Source of the DNA: Lycorma delicatula
Taxonomy: Eukaryota > Arthropoda > Insecta > Hemiptera > Fulgoridae
Reading direction: 5' to 3'
Assembly (NCBI RefSeq): GCF_047948215.1
Contig: NC_134455.1
Span: 303,198,147 to 303,262,146 of the forward strand
Length of the DNA stretch: 64,000 nucleotides
The position numbers were made by a program, and so were the translations under genes. Shown here one piece after another: positions 11,166 to 23,509 of this stretch (its first letter is position 1; each line of letters begins with the position of its first letter). The notes below the pieces were generated by a model, which did not search any database, was not told the origin of the DNA, and was given only the letters and a program-made list of their open reading frames with translations.

Positions 11166-11600
11166 TAACAGATAAAACTGTTCTTAAATATATAAACATT
11201 AATTTTATGTATAGTTTTTTAAATGTTATTGAATGTTTATTATTTAGTAAAGGGAAAGTGGCGAAATGCCCCGTTCTTTGAATTCGTAATTTTCTGTAAT
11301 TTCGAAAGGTTTTTCAATTTTCTTTTTTACAGTTCGCATAATAATGTAGAAAAAATCAAGTTATAATACGGAATAAAAATCTTTTCCGTTCAATAGTTCG
11401 TAAGAAGTACCTTTGCGAAGAGAGGTTTCTTTCTTTTTTTAATTATACTATAGTTTTTATGTTACAATCTGGTGAATGAAAGAAGACATCTGTATATCAA
11501 ATTTCGTAAATAATTTCATAACCAAGAGTTAACCCTCTTTTGACATGTGTAATTTTCGATTTCAATATCTTCGACTGTAAAATTTGTAGTTAACAATTGT
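11166..11600. other. AT-rich spacer, nothing recognised
   Basis: No supported feature. Confidence 0.6.
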
Positions 11601-11604
11601 TAAA

Positions 11605-11722
11605 ATATTGACATTGTTTTTATATTAATGGATTTTGTTTTTTAATTTAATTTTCAATATTTATTTACTGTATAAATATCTTTTCTGGACGCTGAAGACG
11701 ATATTTCGTTACGAACAAAAAA
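11605..11722 (+). mobile_element. Jockey-type 3' end fragment with A-rich tail
   Basis: The block TTTTTATATTAATGG...TTTTCAATATTTATTTACTG...GGACGCTGAAGACGATAT...CGTTACGAACAAAAAAAATAG parallels the 3' UTR of the Jockey fragment ending at 38115 (GGGCGCTGATGACGATACAATCGTTGCTCGCCCAGAAAAAAA). Only the last ~120 bp of the element is present. Confidence 0.55.
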
Positions 11723-12034
11723 AATAGTCGATAGTGAGCCCTTTGGTCAAATGTCTTTTTATTATTTTTTTTCGTAATAATATCGTACAATTTTGTCATT
11801 CTGACAATTATGAATGTGCTAATTTTGTTTTCCTGGTTATATCAGCTCAGTCGCTCGACCTATTTTACACAAGGTAAATTCCTTTTAAAGTTTTTAAAAT
11901 AAACTTTAAAAATTTGTAATAATAATAATAAGCAAGTAGATAAAATACATAATTATAAACCAGCTGCTGTGTTAAATAATAGTCTAGCCTTTCCGTACTC
12001 CATTGAACAGGAACGGACCAGGTCCAACATTAGA

Positions 12035-12190
12035 ATAATACACGATTACTATTCGGTCAGGGCTCGCTTCCTTGCCCGACCGTCTAGCCAGACGCTAGAC
12101 GCGTTCTTTATCCTCATGATTGTGAGAAACTTTCGCATTTATATGCTCGCTCAATTTTCAGTCGCTGATCTCTTTACTTCGGTTCCTTGT
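12035..12190 (+). repeat. retrotransposon 3'-tail-like repeat fragment
   Basis: GGGCTCGC...CCCGACCGTCTAGCCAG and, further on, AAACTTTCGCATTTATAT are motifs shared with pieces at 44.7-44.9 kb and 52.9 kb. They resemble tails of RTE-type non-LTR elements in arthropods. The overlapping open frame (11969-12217) has no recognisable protein. Confidence 0.45.
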
Positions 12191-12379
12191 TATCGAAAAA
12201 CAACCGAGTTTTACTAGCCGCACTTGATGATCTTCCTAGATTAAATCTCTTCTTACAGGACATAATGAGAAAAATTGAAAAGAAAAAAGTAAATGAAAGG
12301 AGGAAGAAGAAAAATGAATAATGAAAGGGGAGGTTATGTATAAAAAATGAAAAGAGAAAAAAAATGACGAAGAAGGAAG

Positions 12380-12720
12380 TATACAGACTTTACAAACATT
12401 AAAAAAAAAACTAAATTACAAAAGACAGAACAATAGTAACTATAACAGCGTGAATACTAAGTATTTTACAAATATTCGTAAAAAAATATTAATTAATCAT
12501 TTTGCTTCATTATATTTCTGGTGACATGATGACAGAAACATAATGGAGTAAAAGGATTAATTTTTGTTTCTTTAATGAGTATCTTTAATTCATAACTTCA
12601 CCCCCAAGGGGGCTAGGGCCTCGATCTATGGCTTAAAACCTTCAGGACACGAATGTACCCTGAAAATTTGAAAGCAGTCGGTCAGTTAGCTCTCCCGTAA
12701 TACTGTTGTAAACAAACACA
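12380..12720 (+). repeat. dispersed repeat, copy 1 (also at 23510 and 44740)
   Basis: AAACTAAATTACAAAAGAC, then TTCACCCCCAAGGGGGCTAGG, GGCTTAAAACCTTC, and AATGTACCCTGAAAATTTGAAAGC recur in the same order at 23510-23890 and in part at 44740-44925. The last copy ends in AAACTTTCGCATTTATATATTAG. The family is non-coding and probably the 3' region of an RTE-like retrotransposon or a SINE using it; the classification is inference. Confidence 0.6.
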
Positions 12721-12867
12721 CTAACTTTTCTCATTTTTATATAAGATAAGATTTAACAAAATTATCTACAGTTTAAAACATAATGAAACGACACCGTGAA
12801 TCTAAAATCAATAATAAAAATGTTAAATAAAAAAAAATAGTAATACTTTATTTTTCATTAATACATG

Positions 12868-12917
12868 ATAATGTAAATCTCTCCAAGAAGAGCTTTCTTG
12901 GAGAGATTTACATTATA
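12868..12917. repeat. near-perfect palindrome
   Basis: Arms AATGTAAATCTCTCCAAGAA and TTCTTGGAGAGATTTACATT (20+ bp, perfect) surround the loop GAGCT. Nothing on either side suggests a terminator or gene; possibly the relic of a small foldback element. Confidence 0.85.
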
Positions 12918-13420
12918 TCGATGGAGCACCACGATCTCCGGACAAATGCTTCAAAATCAAACTGTGTTAGGTGTTAATGGGACACGGCAAAAATAAAGTT
13001 AAATAATTCACATCAATTGTATAATAAGATTTGAAAGGTTTTATTGTGTTTTTTCTTTATTTTTTGTGAAAGTATTGTGTGCTTAGTTAATTATGTATTT
13101 AGTGTGACCAAATTTTTTATTTTAATTGTAGTTTATGATGTAATTTCAAATAAATAGATAGCGAAAAAAATAATTACAGGTGTTTCTATTTTGGCCGATA
13201 TCCTCAAAGTAAAAAAGTATTAAAATAATTTAGAAGGTAGAAAGTAACAGGTAGAGATCATATCATATTTCATATGACCTAAATGTCAAAAGTAACATCA
13301 TGTTTGCTTTTTATTCCTCTTACTTTCCACCGACTAAATTACTTAGTTTTCTTTTATTAAAGAGATTTAAGGGGACGCTGAGGCTCAACGTCTACGTTTG
13401 GTGACCGTGCCTTTATAAAA
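12918..13420. other. AT-rich spacer, nothing recognised
   Basis: No supported feature. Confidence 0.55.
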
Positions 13421-14223
13421 TAACTCCAGATTTTTAACATCCCCCTCCCATAGATTTTTGAAAAACTCAAAAAGTTTTTGAAATGCGTTTTTCTCTGAAT
13501 TTATGCATTTTAGAAAAAAGTTTTTCTAACAAAAAATGTAGAGGACATTCTCCTCTATAATTAATGTCTTTGAAGTTATGCCGTATAATTTGAAATTGAA
13601 ATACTAGGTGGCGCTGAAGTTGTAAAAAACGTGTTTTTCGGTTTTCTCACCGGAAAAAATTGTTTTTCGTCTGTATTTCATTTGGAAAAGTTGTTAATCT
13701 CAAAAAGACAGACATCTTTTATTTATACAATTTTCTTGTACGACTTACCGTTTTGGAGCTGTAGCTTGCGAAAGTGTGAAAATGTTGTGAATTGGGCACG
13801 TGTTCTAAACCGGTCTAGTCGCTGAACAATGCCGATCTCCCCGGCTACAGTAACAATAGGACCGCTGCGTTGTCATTGAACCGCTATAACTCTGGAATGC
13901 TAAGTCGTACAAGAAAATTGTTTGAATAAAAGACGTCTGTTTTTTTGAGATTAACAACTTTTCCAAATGCAATACAGACGAAAAACAATTTTTTCCGGTG
14001 AAAAATCCGAAAAATCACGTTTTTTACAACTTCAGCGCCAGCTAGTAGTTCAATTTCAAATTATACGGCATAACTTCAAAGACATTAATTGTAGAGGAGA
14101 TTGTCCTCTACATTTTTTTAAAACTTTTCTCTAAAATGCATAGATTAAGAGAAAAACGCATTTCAAAAACTTTTTGAGTTTTTCAAAAATCTATGAGAGG
14201 GGGATGTTAAAACTCAGGAGTTA
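13421..14223. mobile_element. foldback element with ~340-bp inverted arms
   Basis: The left arm (13421 to about 13775) begins TAACTCCAGATTTTTAACATCCCCCTCCC. The right arm, in reverse complement from 14223, begins TAACTCCTGAGTTTTAACATCCCCCTCTC. Pairing continues through blocks such as TTTGAAATGCGTTTTTCTC, GTAGAGGACA, TTGAAGTTATGCCGTATAAT, GGCGCTGAAGTTGTAAAAAACG and TTTTCTTGTACGACTTA. Only about 100 bp in the middle is unpaired. Arms differ by scattered substitutions, so the element is not new. The open frame at 13631-13825 lies in an arm and is not a gene. No transposase is encoded. Confidence 0.92.
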
Positions 14224-14356
14224 AGCTTCCCTCATCACCCCTAACGCATGGACAAGAGATCAATCGGTAGGTAAGGATTTTCAAATACAGTCTATTTTGA
14301 TGACAAATTGCTTGTACTATTTCGAATGAAATAAGTTTGAGTGAAATGCAGCAAAA

Positions 14357-14418
14357 AATGTGTATATGTAATTTAATAGCCGTACAAGGAAGTCATGTGG
14401 TGTCTACATCAGATTTTT
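14357..14418 (+). mobile_element. 3' tip of the ~680-bp dispersed repeat
   Basis: ATGTGTATATGTAATTTAATAG...CGTACAAGGAAGTCATGTGGTG...ACATCAGATTTTT matches the end of copy A at 9071-9130. The rest of the element is absent. Confidence 0.8.
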
Positions 14419-14419
14419 A

Positions 14420-17175
14420 AATATAAATAACTGAAATATTGAAAAATTTAATTTACTCTCGAAATGCAAATTTATTCTGATCAAAATGAAGTCCCCCGTT
14501 TTAAAACAAAGCCACAGTTTGTTTTGCCGTACTAACCGCATTGATTTCAAAATATTTGGAATTATGGCTCGAACATTGTTTACTACGTTAGATATTATGT
14601 GTTAAAAGAAGGGGAGGTTTGTGTCGCTTCAAATTCTTAAGAGTAAAGTATTTGTCTCGGCATAAGTTATAAATATTTTTCAACCGTGAGATTTAAAAAA
14701 TTCAGTAGCATAACATTTTTTTGAAATTAACCACAATTTATGGGGGATAATGTGTACTGAACTGAACTCTTTACTTAACAACTAGCAATTATTTTAAATG
14801 CATATTTATATATTATCGGAACTAATCGGTGGTACTGGTTTCTTGATATCTGTTTTTATTGTGAGGTCGCCTGAAATTGTACTTTAAAAGTGTTTTTAAA
14901 TATTTTAAGAATTGTAATTATTATAACTGCCTATATTATTGCTCGTTAAAAAGCATAAAAAAATTATAGTTAACCTGTAAATTTATCTTATGCAGTTTTT
15001 GTTGTTATTATGCCAGAGCAAAACAAATTTGCCTAATAATAAATAGTATTTAAGTAGTTACGAATAAATATTGTTAAGTATCCACTACTTTAGCCGTTCA
15101 GTCCTTGACTGTAATCGACCTATTATGTTTCGTGTATCTTGCTCATATTACATATATACTATTATTATTTAATGTAAATTGTTTGTTGAAATGAATGTAA
15201 TTTAAAAAATACAGCTGTAATCTATTATAGTAAGAAATCAGTGTTTTGTTCCAAATTATTTCATTAAATAAAAATTAAATTCGTTTATTCTTTGGAGTAG
15301 TAAACATTTATGTAATAATAATAACTGACAATCTTATTTTAGTCCTGCAGTAATTTTTTCTAAAGGTCATTTGGTGGGAAATTAGGTAGTTTTTCTTAAT
15401 TGTTTTTTTTTTTTTGGTGTTCGGATAATTTTTTATTTATATATTTTGCTAGAAATAATTAAAAGGTAATTTTATTTTTGTTAAAATTTATTAAAAATAA
15501 GGGAATAGTTTAAGTAAGAGGTAAACTGACAATCCTGTCACAACCGGTTTGTTTTTTAATTGTGTCCTGAGGCCGCTAGAGATTACTTTTTAAAGGAAAT
15601 TTAAAGAATTTTTAATATAATTGATAATTTTTTTAATTACCGGTAAATGAAAATATTTTTAAATGAATATTTCCCCTTTTTATAAATGTTCAAATTTGTC
15701 GATTATTATTTAATTAATCGAAATCTTTTTAAACGTTCATTTATATATTTGGGTATAGGGATTCATGGTTTTTTATGGGTTTTTATAAAATTGTTAGGCT
15801 TTTCAGACTAATAGACTTTTAAATGATTTCTGTTTTCAAATTATATTACACTAAAAGCAGATTTATATAAACATAAATAATCTTATTCTGTACTATTGTC
15901 ATTTTTTCTTCTCATTGATTTAGGTGGGCACACCCACTTCACAGCGTCATTGTGTTGTTTACTCTTACAGAATATAAAATGAGTTAAGCGAAGAAGCTGG
16001 AGTAAATATTAAACATATACTCACACGCGTTCACATATAAACCCGTTCACGTAGATATAGACAGAGAATGAGTGAGAAAGTGAGTAACAATAGCGAAGAA
16101 GGAATAATACTTTTTTCTTTAAATAAAATAATCCTTTAATTTATTGATCAGTTCATTAGATAAAACGGTATCTTATCGTGCATAATTTATTAATTTTCAT
16201 TATTTATTCTTGTGCTAAAAAAAAGTGTTATTTATTTATTCATTGAAACGTATTATCAAGTCATTGCCTGTATTTATTCCAAAAAACTAATCAATTTTTT
16301 TTAATTACCTCCTTGACAATAAAGGCTATGTTATAGCTTATTAAAAGAAAGTAATAGTTTTGAATAGATGTATAAAGGAAAGGTGGATTTTAAAAATTAT
16401 TTAATTATCGCTTCATAGCATTGTTTTTCTTTTTCTTTTAGTGTATTGAAAAATAATTTAAGTTAAATCTATTCTTCGTGTTTAATATTTTAATTCTGGA
16501 TCTGAATGAAAAATATTCAACTTTTGTTCATTTTGAGTAACAATTGGTTTTTATTATTTTTTATAAGCGATAATATTGTTTTACGCGATGTTAAAAAGAA
16601 AGGACTGCTGTTACTTTAAATTACTTGTTTTATTAGTAAATATTAATTTTTTTACAAGTTAAATTTTATATTAATTGTGAGATAAAGAAGTTTTAATTAA
16701 TTGATTGAAAAAGACTGATTTTGATCTTTGAAGTTTTTGTAAAAGAATATTCTAATATTTCCTTTATTTTTTTTCTAGCAATCACAGGTTGATGTCTAAT
16801 TACAGCCATTTTAGAGTTATCCCAAATAATTTCTATAACATCATTTAGGATATTACAGACATCATTGAGGATTTAACCGGTTCTTGTTTGTACAAAAGTT
16901 TTTATTTACTATGTAGAAATACTGGAATTTTTTTTGTTTTCCCCCCCCCCTACCATAGTTTTGCAAGTTTTTCGCCTGGAAATTACTAAAAATAGCAGGA
17001 AATATTGATATTAACAATAACCAGGCGGAGAAATAACACAATAATCCGATATAACCATTTAAATAACACGAAATATACCGTTCATTTTAAACATTCTCCA
17101 TATTATTATATTTTACACATTAAAAATATAAGCATTGTCGCTTATAATTATAGACATAAATTATAAATATAATCA
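14420..17175. other. long AT-rich stretch, nothing recognised
   Basis: No gene, RNA or clear repeat is supported over about 2.7 kb. There are short homopolymers, including a run of about 10 C near 16940. Confidence 0.55.
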
Positions 17176-17422
<247 letters not shown>

Positions 17423-17576
17423 TCTGATTAAGTAAATGTTGTGTTCGACTTTAATGAACACTATTATTTTAAACAATTTTTTTTGTTTTAAAAGATATAT
17501 TTTATTTAAGATAGTAGGATAATGATATAGTTGTTTGTCTGACATATAATCAACCTATGTTGAAAAGTCTATTTTA

Positions 17577-18256
17577 CAGTGTTATATTCAAGTAAAAAAC
17601 AAAATCAGAATCCGTTATTCGCCACATCCATTTTATATTAATTCTTTTATACATAATTGGAAGGCAGTATTTAATTAATTAATTTTGTTTTATTGATATT
17701 TGTTAGAAAATATGACTAAATATGGTAAGTAAAATATTGACGTGAAGCACGATACGTACTTGATTGTTATTCTCGTAAATAATAAATATTCTATACCAGA
17801 ATCAATAGAATGGTTTCTCGTTGCTGTTTTCTGTAAGAAGAATGTGTATTGCAGTATCTGCTTGCCATACCCACTGAAATGCAAATGATGCCTTACTTGT
17901 AATGATTATAAAGACTGGATTTATTGTAAACGTCATTAGAAAAATAAATTCGAATTTTTGCTTCTTGTACATAAGTTGATTAACTTGTACAACAGCCTAA
18001 GAAAAATTAATGCGAAAGCACATTGCCTGTAATTATTACGGAAAATTCTTTACTTTTCTTATTAAGTTTTAGTATAAAATAGTTTATAAAGGTGAATTAT
18101 TTTTCGTTTATTTTAAATGATTATTAAAAATAGTTACGGTCTACATTAATATGAAAATGTTGCCTTCGAATTATATATAAAAGAGTAAATAAAAAATAGA
18201 CGTGGCGAATAAGGGCTCTGATTTTTATTTTTATTTTTTACTTGTATATAAAGCTG
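17577..18256. mobile_element. non-autonomous TIR element (~680 bp), TA-flanked
   Basis: The left TIR from 17577 reads CAGTGTTATATTCAAGTAAA, then ...ATCAGAATCCGTTATTCGCC. The right TIR, in reverse complement from 18256, reads CAGCTTTATATACAAGTAAA, then ...ATCAGAGCCCTTATTCGCC. Similarity covers about 75 bp with small indels. TA lies outside both tips (17575-17576 and 18257-18258), so it belongs to a TA-targeting superfamily such as Tc1/mariner. The interior has no transposase; the minus open frame at 17690-17884 has no recognised homology. Confidence 0.85.
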
Positions 18257-18258
18257 TA

Positions 18259-19270
18259 AAGTAGGATTTTAATCGACGATTTGATTGTATGTCATTATTA
18301 ACTTGTATTTTTATATACACCACAATAAAAAGTAATGTTTATTAGAAAAAAAGTTACTTCGTCGAAGCCTTGTTATCTAAAACCAAGCCTTGGTTTTAAC
18401 ATTTTATTGCTTATATTGCATAATTCATAAGATCTTTCTTGAAAAAATTTACATACCTATGATCTCTGCTTTGGGAGCAATTCGTTCGACTAAGCTTCAC
18501 TCTATTTTTTAACAATTGAATATTTTTTTTTTTTTTAATTACTGTACGAAAACAGGTTACTTTATTGTAAGTGCGTGTTTGTACATGTTTTGTTGAACTG
18601 TACCTTATTTAGAATGGACCACCGTTTTCATTCATAATTGACTCATCAGGACTAAGTAAATATAAATTCTTATATGAATAGGTTAGAATTATTTTGATGT
18701 AAATTTTTTACAAGATGTACTGCTAAAAACCGGTAATTATATTCTTAATTAACAACATAGAAACAGTGTGCTAATGTTAATTTTGATAGAGATTTGTGTT
18801 TTTCGAAAACAGATTAATTAATTTTAAGTAAAACTATCTTTTTTGATAATAGTTTTCCTCTAATTAGATACACCATCCTTACCATATGTAAGGGATTTTA
18901 CTACGGTCTTTTTAATAGGAAACTATTTTTACGAAGAAAATATTCAAATAGTTTACTTCAATTAGTCGAATTATATATTTTCCATGAGTTTATAATCTGA
19001 ACAACTCTCTATATAGTATCTGTAAACATTGAAATTAATCATTTGTTGTAAAATGATAGCTGTTTTTTATTCAAACTTTTTAGGATTCTTTTATTCTGAT
19101 TTAAAAATAAATTACACGTGGACGTACATTTTCGTGTCCATTACTAATTACGGAATAGTTCATTACAAAATCACAGTTGTAAATTACTCTATCAAACATA
19201 GCTGTAAATTCAACATTTTGTAGCAATATTATTTTTATTACCACTATTATATATAATATAATATTATTAC
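18259..19270. other. AT-rich spacer, nothing recognised
   Basis: No supported gene. The open frame at 19029-19223 has random AT-rich composition. Confidence 0.55.
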
Positions 19271-19274
19271 CACT

Positions 19275-19485
19275 AGAATAAAGCCAGTCGACAGCGATAT
19301 ACCAAATATAAACTCTATTTTACCTGATTTTACGTATATATATCCTCTGATACTCCTGGTAACGTAAGGATTTCAACGCGGGGTAATACATCTAAGTCGG
19401 TTCAGCCGTTCAGTTGCTTCGGTGGAACAAACATACATACGTACACCCTAAATACATTACACTCCTTTTTGGGTAGTTGCTTATT
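19275..19485 (+). repeat. retrotransposon-tail-like fragment
   Basis: CAACGCGGGGTAATACATCTAAGTCGGTTCAGCCGTTC followed by ACAAACATACATACGTACA is the pattern of RTE-class 3' tails ending in short ACAT-type repeats. No coding part is present. Confidence 0.4.
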
Positions 19486-21130
19486 AATAATTTTCTTTCC
19501 TGTTAGTTGTATTATTTTTGACTCCCGACCAAGGGAATTAAACCGGTACGGTTAATGAAAGAAAATATGTGAATTTAAATCGTAATAATTTTTTTACCTT
19601 CAGAGCTGGTGCAGGCTATATTTTTCAACCAAAAACTGCGTTCCTTATTCCTCGATAACTTTTATACCGACTGATCGATCTCATTGCGGTATCTCAAAAT
19701 GATTTTTTGTTCCCTAAGAAATTTAAAAATCAGTTTTTAGATGTTTAAATGTCAGAAATTTTTTACAGCGTTTGAATTAGTTTTTCATGTAATTTTATTT
19801 TGATGAGCGCTCCCTGTGCAAGTATAGCGGCCATTTTTTGTAGCATACGCGTAAACCAACTCATTATTATATACCAATATTTTTATCCTCAAGGATTTAC
19901 AGAATTTTTTTTTACTGATGCACGTAACGATACAAAATATGTATTTTTATAAACTATAAAAAAATAATTTTTTGGTGTTCATATGTATAATTTTTCCCCT
20001 GCTGTGGTTGAAGGAGTGCGTGTGTATAATGCGTCAAAACATTGTTTTAAAACAGAATATAATAATTTATGCTTTACACTATCTACCCGATCTTCCTCTC
20101 AGAACAATGATGTTCATACTCGTATAACTAGTCTCTGTAATGAAAGAGTAAATTAATCGCTTTTTTCGGTGGACTTGACATAATCATGTACAGCAATATA
20201 TTCAGTTTAGTGAAAAAGACAGTAGGAGAGCACTTTACCCCTTACTTTTTCTATAATCCTGGTATAAAATTCTTCTTATTTTTGAAGACAGATAAGTTTT
20301 TTTTTTTTGAATGACTAACATTGAATGTAGATATGTTTAGATGTACCAAATTAAGGCTTGTTCAGTTGTTCATTATTTTATTAACGATTCGTTTAAACAG
20401 TTGATTCTGTTAAAATAACAATTTCGATATTACAACCGGAAATAGAGCTATAAGTCTTTAAAAAGACCATTGTCACCAAAATAATCATCGAACATTTTGA
20501 AATTTAAGAGAGAAAAGATTAATGTATACATACATATTTTACTGAATTGCTTTTTTATTGGAGTTGTAAAGCACAGAAATTGCATATATTAAAACCGTGT
20601 TTTTCCAGTTTTTTATGAAATTATTAACTGCGCATTTCAAGCTGTTTAGTTATTTAAACAAATTCCTAACAAAATAATAGTAAAAAAAAAACTTAATTTG
20701 ATATAATGTTTTTTTTTTTTTTAAGTAGCTGTTAATTTCGTATTATAATTGCTCCAATTCTGATGTCTCTTTCTTACCAAACAACCAGAAATGAACATCC
20801 TCCATATATAGATATTGTATTTTCTCAACAAGTAAATATTTTTTTGTACAATTGTTTCGGTAAAGTATGAAGAGGCTATTTCTTGTTTTTAACGGTTCTG
20901 ATTTCGAACCCGTATTTCGTATATAAATTACATTTACATCGGTTGTCTAAATTAGTAACATCTGTAAAAGTTAAACGTGTGGAATGTTGCGATTTTCTCA
21001 AATTTTAAATACATTTATTCATTAATAACGATTCTTTTGATGCTAACCGTCTCTACATTCTATACGTACGCACAAAGTATTCAAATGTATAACTTTCCCA
21101 CAGCTCTATTATCCGTCGAAGAAACACATA
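19486..21130. other. AT-rich spacer, nothing recognised
   Basis: No supported gene. The part around 19600-19860 is more complex in sequence and may be an old unclassified repeat. Confidence 0.5.
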
Positions 21131-21467
21131 GACAGTGGCGGCTCGCGCACGTATAGGTTATGTGGAATTGCAGCATCTCCTATTTCCACTTGATATTATC
21201 CGTAACATTTAATATAATGAGTACTTTTTTCTTTAATTCCTTCTTTATACTTGTACAATATATAATCCTTAAGCTTAATGTCAGTAGCCATCTCCCAGTT
21301 AATGAAAAGATACAAAAACTTTTGTATGGAACTGTGCGCTTCACAGTTCCATCGGCTTGGTTTTTGGCTATTTTTCACATGCACTCATAGGAAACTGCAC
21401 GCGAGGCTGCGTTGGAGAGAGAGAGCACTGTCGCTCCCGCAGTGCCTACCCTGGCTTGTTGATTTTC

Positions 21468-22500
21468 ATTTTTTTGTTTGTGGGCGAAAAACGCCTGGGC
21501 GTTATCATCGCCCGGAATTTTATTAATAAAAGGGTAAAATAACTCCAAAATAATGAAGTTTATAAGGTGTAAATGCAATATTAATCATATAATTAAAATT
21601 TATTAAAACAAGCCAAGAAGGCAAAATAAAACTCTAAACTACTACCTCAGACGAAGTCGTTAATTTATAAAAGTTAAAATAATCGAATAAAAACTATATA
21701 AAACTTACCTAATTCCGATGGGTTGTGCAAAAGTTTCCCTCCCCGGATAGTAAAATTAAATACATTGAACCAAAAAAATCAAATTGAAAGTAAAGGTTAA
21801 AATTATTAAAAAACTCTTCTAACTGAAAAATATTTATGATAATATTAAACTTTTCGCAGTAACCTGGTACTATGCAAAAAGAGAAACACCTGGTCCAAAA
21901 TTCCGTTATTATTGCACAAGATATCACGGACGTTTCTAGGTAGACTAAACTGACGACGCAACGCCGCATAACATATGCAGTCCACGAGAATGTGGTGCAC
22001 AGTCATGCGGCAGATGCATCGTGTGCATAGAGGTGGGGCTTCTCCTGACATTAGGTATTCGTGTGTGATCCTCGTATGTCCTAACCGTAACCGGCAGAGG
22101 ACCACTTCCTCACGACGAGATTTTCTGCAAGAGGAGCCCCATGGCAACACTGAATCTTTAATCCGTCGGAGTTTATTACCGACGGTAGTCGCCCAATCAC
22201 TTTGCCACCTTGCTCTCAGTGATTGTTTGATACGATTCATAAAATCAAAGGTAGTAACTCAGGTGGTAAAAGGAGGTTGAAAACACGCTTCTTTGGCAGC
22301 AGAATCTGCTCTTTCGTTACCTAGAATCCCTACATGGCTAGGGATCCAGCAAAAACGTACTTCTGTGTTGCGTTTATCTAACTCAGCGATTGTATCATAA
22401 ATGTCAATGATGACAGGATGTTTGGAATAAAAGTTTTCTAACGCCTGGAAAGCACTGCACGAGTCGCTGCAAATAAGAATGGCTTCTTGATGGAAGGTAG
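21468..22500 (-). mobile_element. 5'-truncated Jockey-type non-LTR retrotransposon
   Basis: The minus-strand 3' end reads CCGGGCGATGATAACGCCCAGGCG...CCCACAAACAAAAAAATG, the usual Jockey tail motif plus an A-rich end. Upstream are the RNase H domain and the C-terminal region of the pol protein. The reverse transcriptase and gag are missing, as expected from 5' truncation during insertion. It sits inside the hAT-like element 21133-23076 and so is younger than it. Confidence 0.88.
21845..22497 (-). pseudogene. Jockey pol C-terminus: RNase H and CCHH-like region
   Basis: On the minus strand the frame reads HQEAILICSDSCSAFQAL...VRFCWIPSHVGILGNERADSAAKEA, an RNase H domain with the Asp of SDS and the Asp of ERADSAAK visible. 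One TGA follows (context PFTT-stop-VTTFDFMNRI). The frame then continues open to 21845: CRLRLGHTRITHEYLMSGEAPP, then CTRC...MTVHHILVDC, the Cys/His element at the end of Jockey-clade pol. The stop is the only disabling change I see in this part. Confidence 0.9.
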
Positions 22501-23269
22501 TTTTTTTACTCTGCGTGTGTTGGAACGTCCCATGTTCGTTCCCTTTTCTAGTTTAGTCGGTGGAAGGAATATGAAAGCGGTTTAGTTATTTTTTCAGTAG
22601 TGATCAGAAGATGGCGGAAAGAAAGGGCTTTTTGATTGCCAAATCTGCAGAAACACGCTGGAAGGGCGAAAGAGAAGGTTATGTGTTAAGAGAAGGGAAA
22701 ACTAAGATGTTTTTTTCTATGTACGTAGAAATTTAAATTAAGCACCATTGGACTATAGTGTTTTTAAGAGGACATTTTATTAAGTTAAATGCTAAAAAAT
22801 GTTATCTGTATTGACATTTTATTATTTAGTAGGTTAAACCGAATACGGTTTTTTAGTACATTGTGCTTAAAAATGTAATGTGCTAAAAACCGTGTACCAT
22901 ATTCTTGAATGTGATAAGTGTACAATTAACATTATTATCCTGCTTCCAGCTATTCTATTTGATTCATTTTTTCGGTTCTTTTATTTTACAGTAAACCTTA
23001 ACCGTGGCCTTGAAAGACTAATAAAAACATTTTCTGGAGCAGCACCCCCACTAATTTTAGCTACGAGCCGCCGCTTCATATAGAACATTTATCTCTGCTC
23101 GAAAAACATATTTAATCCCTCCCATTTTCAGAAAAACATAAAAGCACTTAAATATTTTCGATTGAGAACAGAGAACTGTTTGAATTACAAAAAAGCTCGA
23201 CGTTGTATGTTTCTTGTTTAAGAGTTAAAGTGGTTTTATACTTACAAGAATAGTGTTCTCTTATATTTA

Positions 23270-23460
23270 AACTAGCCGGCCCGTCTAACCCAAACCTGGA
23301 CCGTCGGGGCCAAGGTAAACCTGGTAACCAACTCAGGGGTTTCTCGGTGTGTCCTAGAGCCACGGGGATTAAACCCCCAGGGCTGCAGAGCTCACTTCGA
23401 TCGTCATTCCCGTCTACCCAGAGGCTCAGCCCCTTGAACTTCCCCACTGTTCGTTATACT
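23270..23460 (+). repeat. GC-richer retrotransposon-tail-like fragment
   Basis: ACTAGCCGGCCCGTCTAACCC followed by AACCAACTCAGGGGTTTCTCGGTG and CAGAGGCTCAGCCCC stands out from the AT-rich surroundings. The opening resembles ACTAGCTGG/GTCTAGCCAGG at 52.9 kb. No protein is recognised. Confidence 0.4.
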
Positions 23461-23509
23461 TACGGTTGTGAGAATAATACTAATATATAACAATTAAACT
23501 ATTCAGGCT

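Larger units (their letters stand above)
21133..23076. mobile_element. non-autonomous hAT-like element interrupted by Jockey
   Basis: The left tip at 21133 is CAGTGGCGGCTCG. The right tip, in reverse complement from 23076, is AAGCGGCGGCTCGTAGCTAAAATTAG. The CAG(T/C)GGCGGCTCG tip is typical of a hAT group. The flanking 8-mers are CACATAGA (21125-21132) and CATATAGA (23077-23084), 7 of 8 matching, as expected of a hAT target duplication. Removing the Jockey insertion (about 21468-22500) leaves about 0.9 kb with no transposase. Confidence 0.8.

Noticed and set aside
13631..13825. 64-codon plus ORF
   Set aside because: Falls within one arm of the foldback element and no such frame is kept in the other arm.
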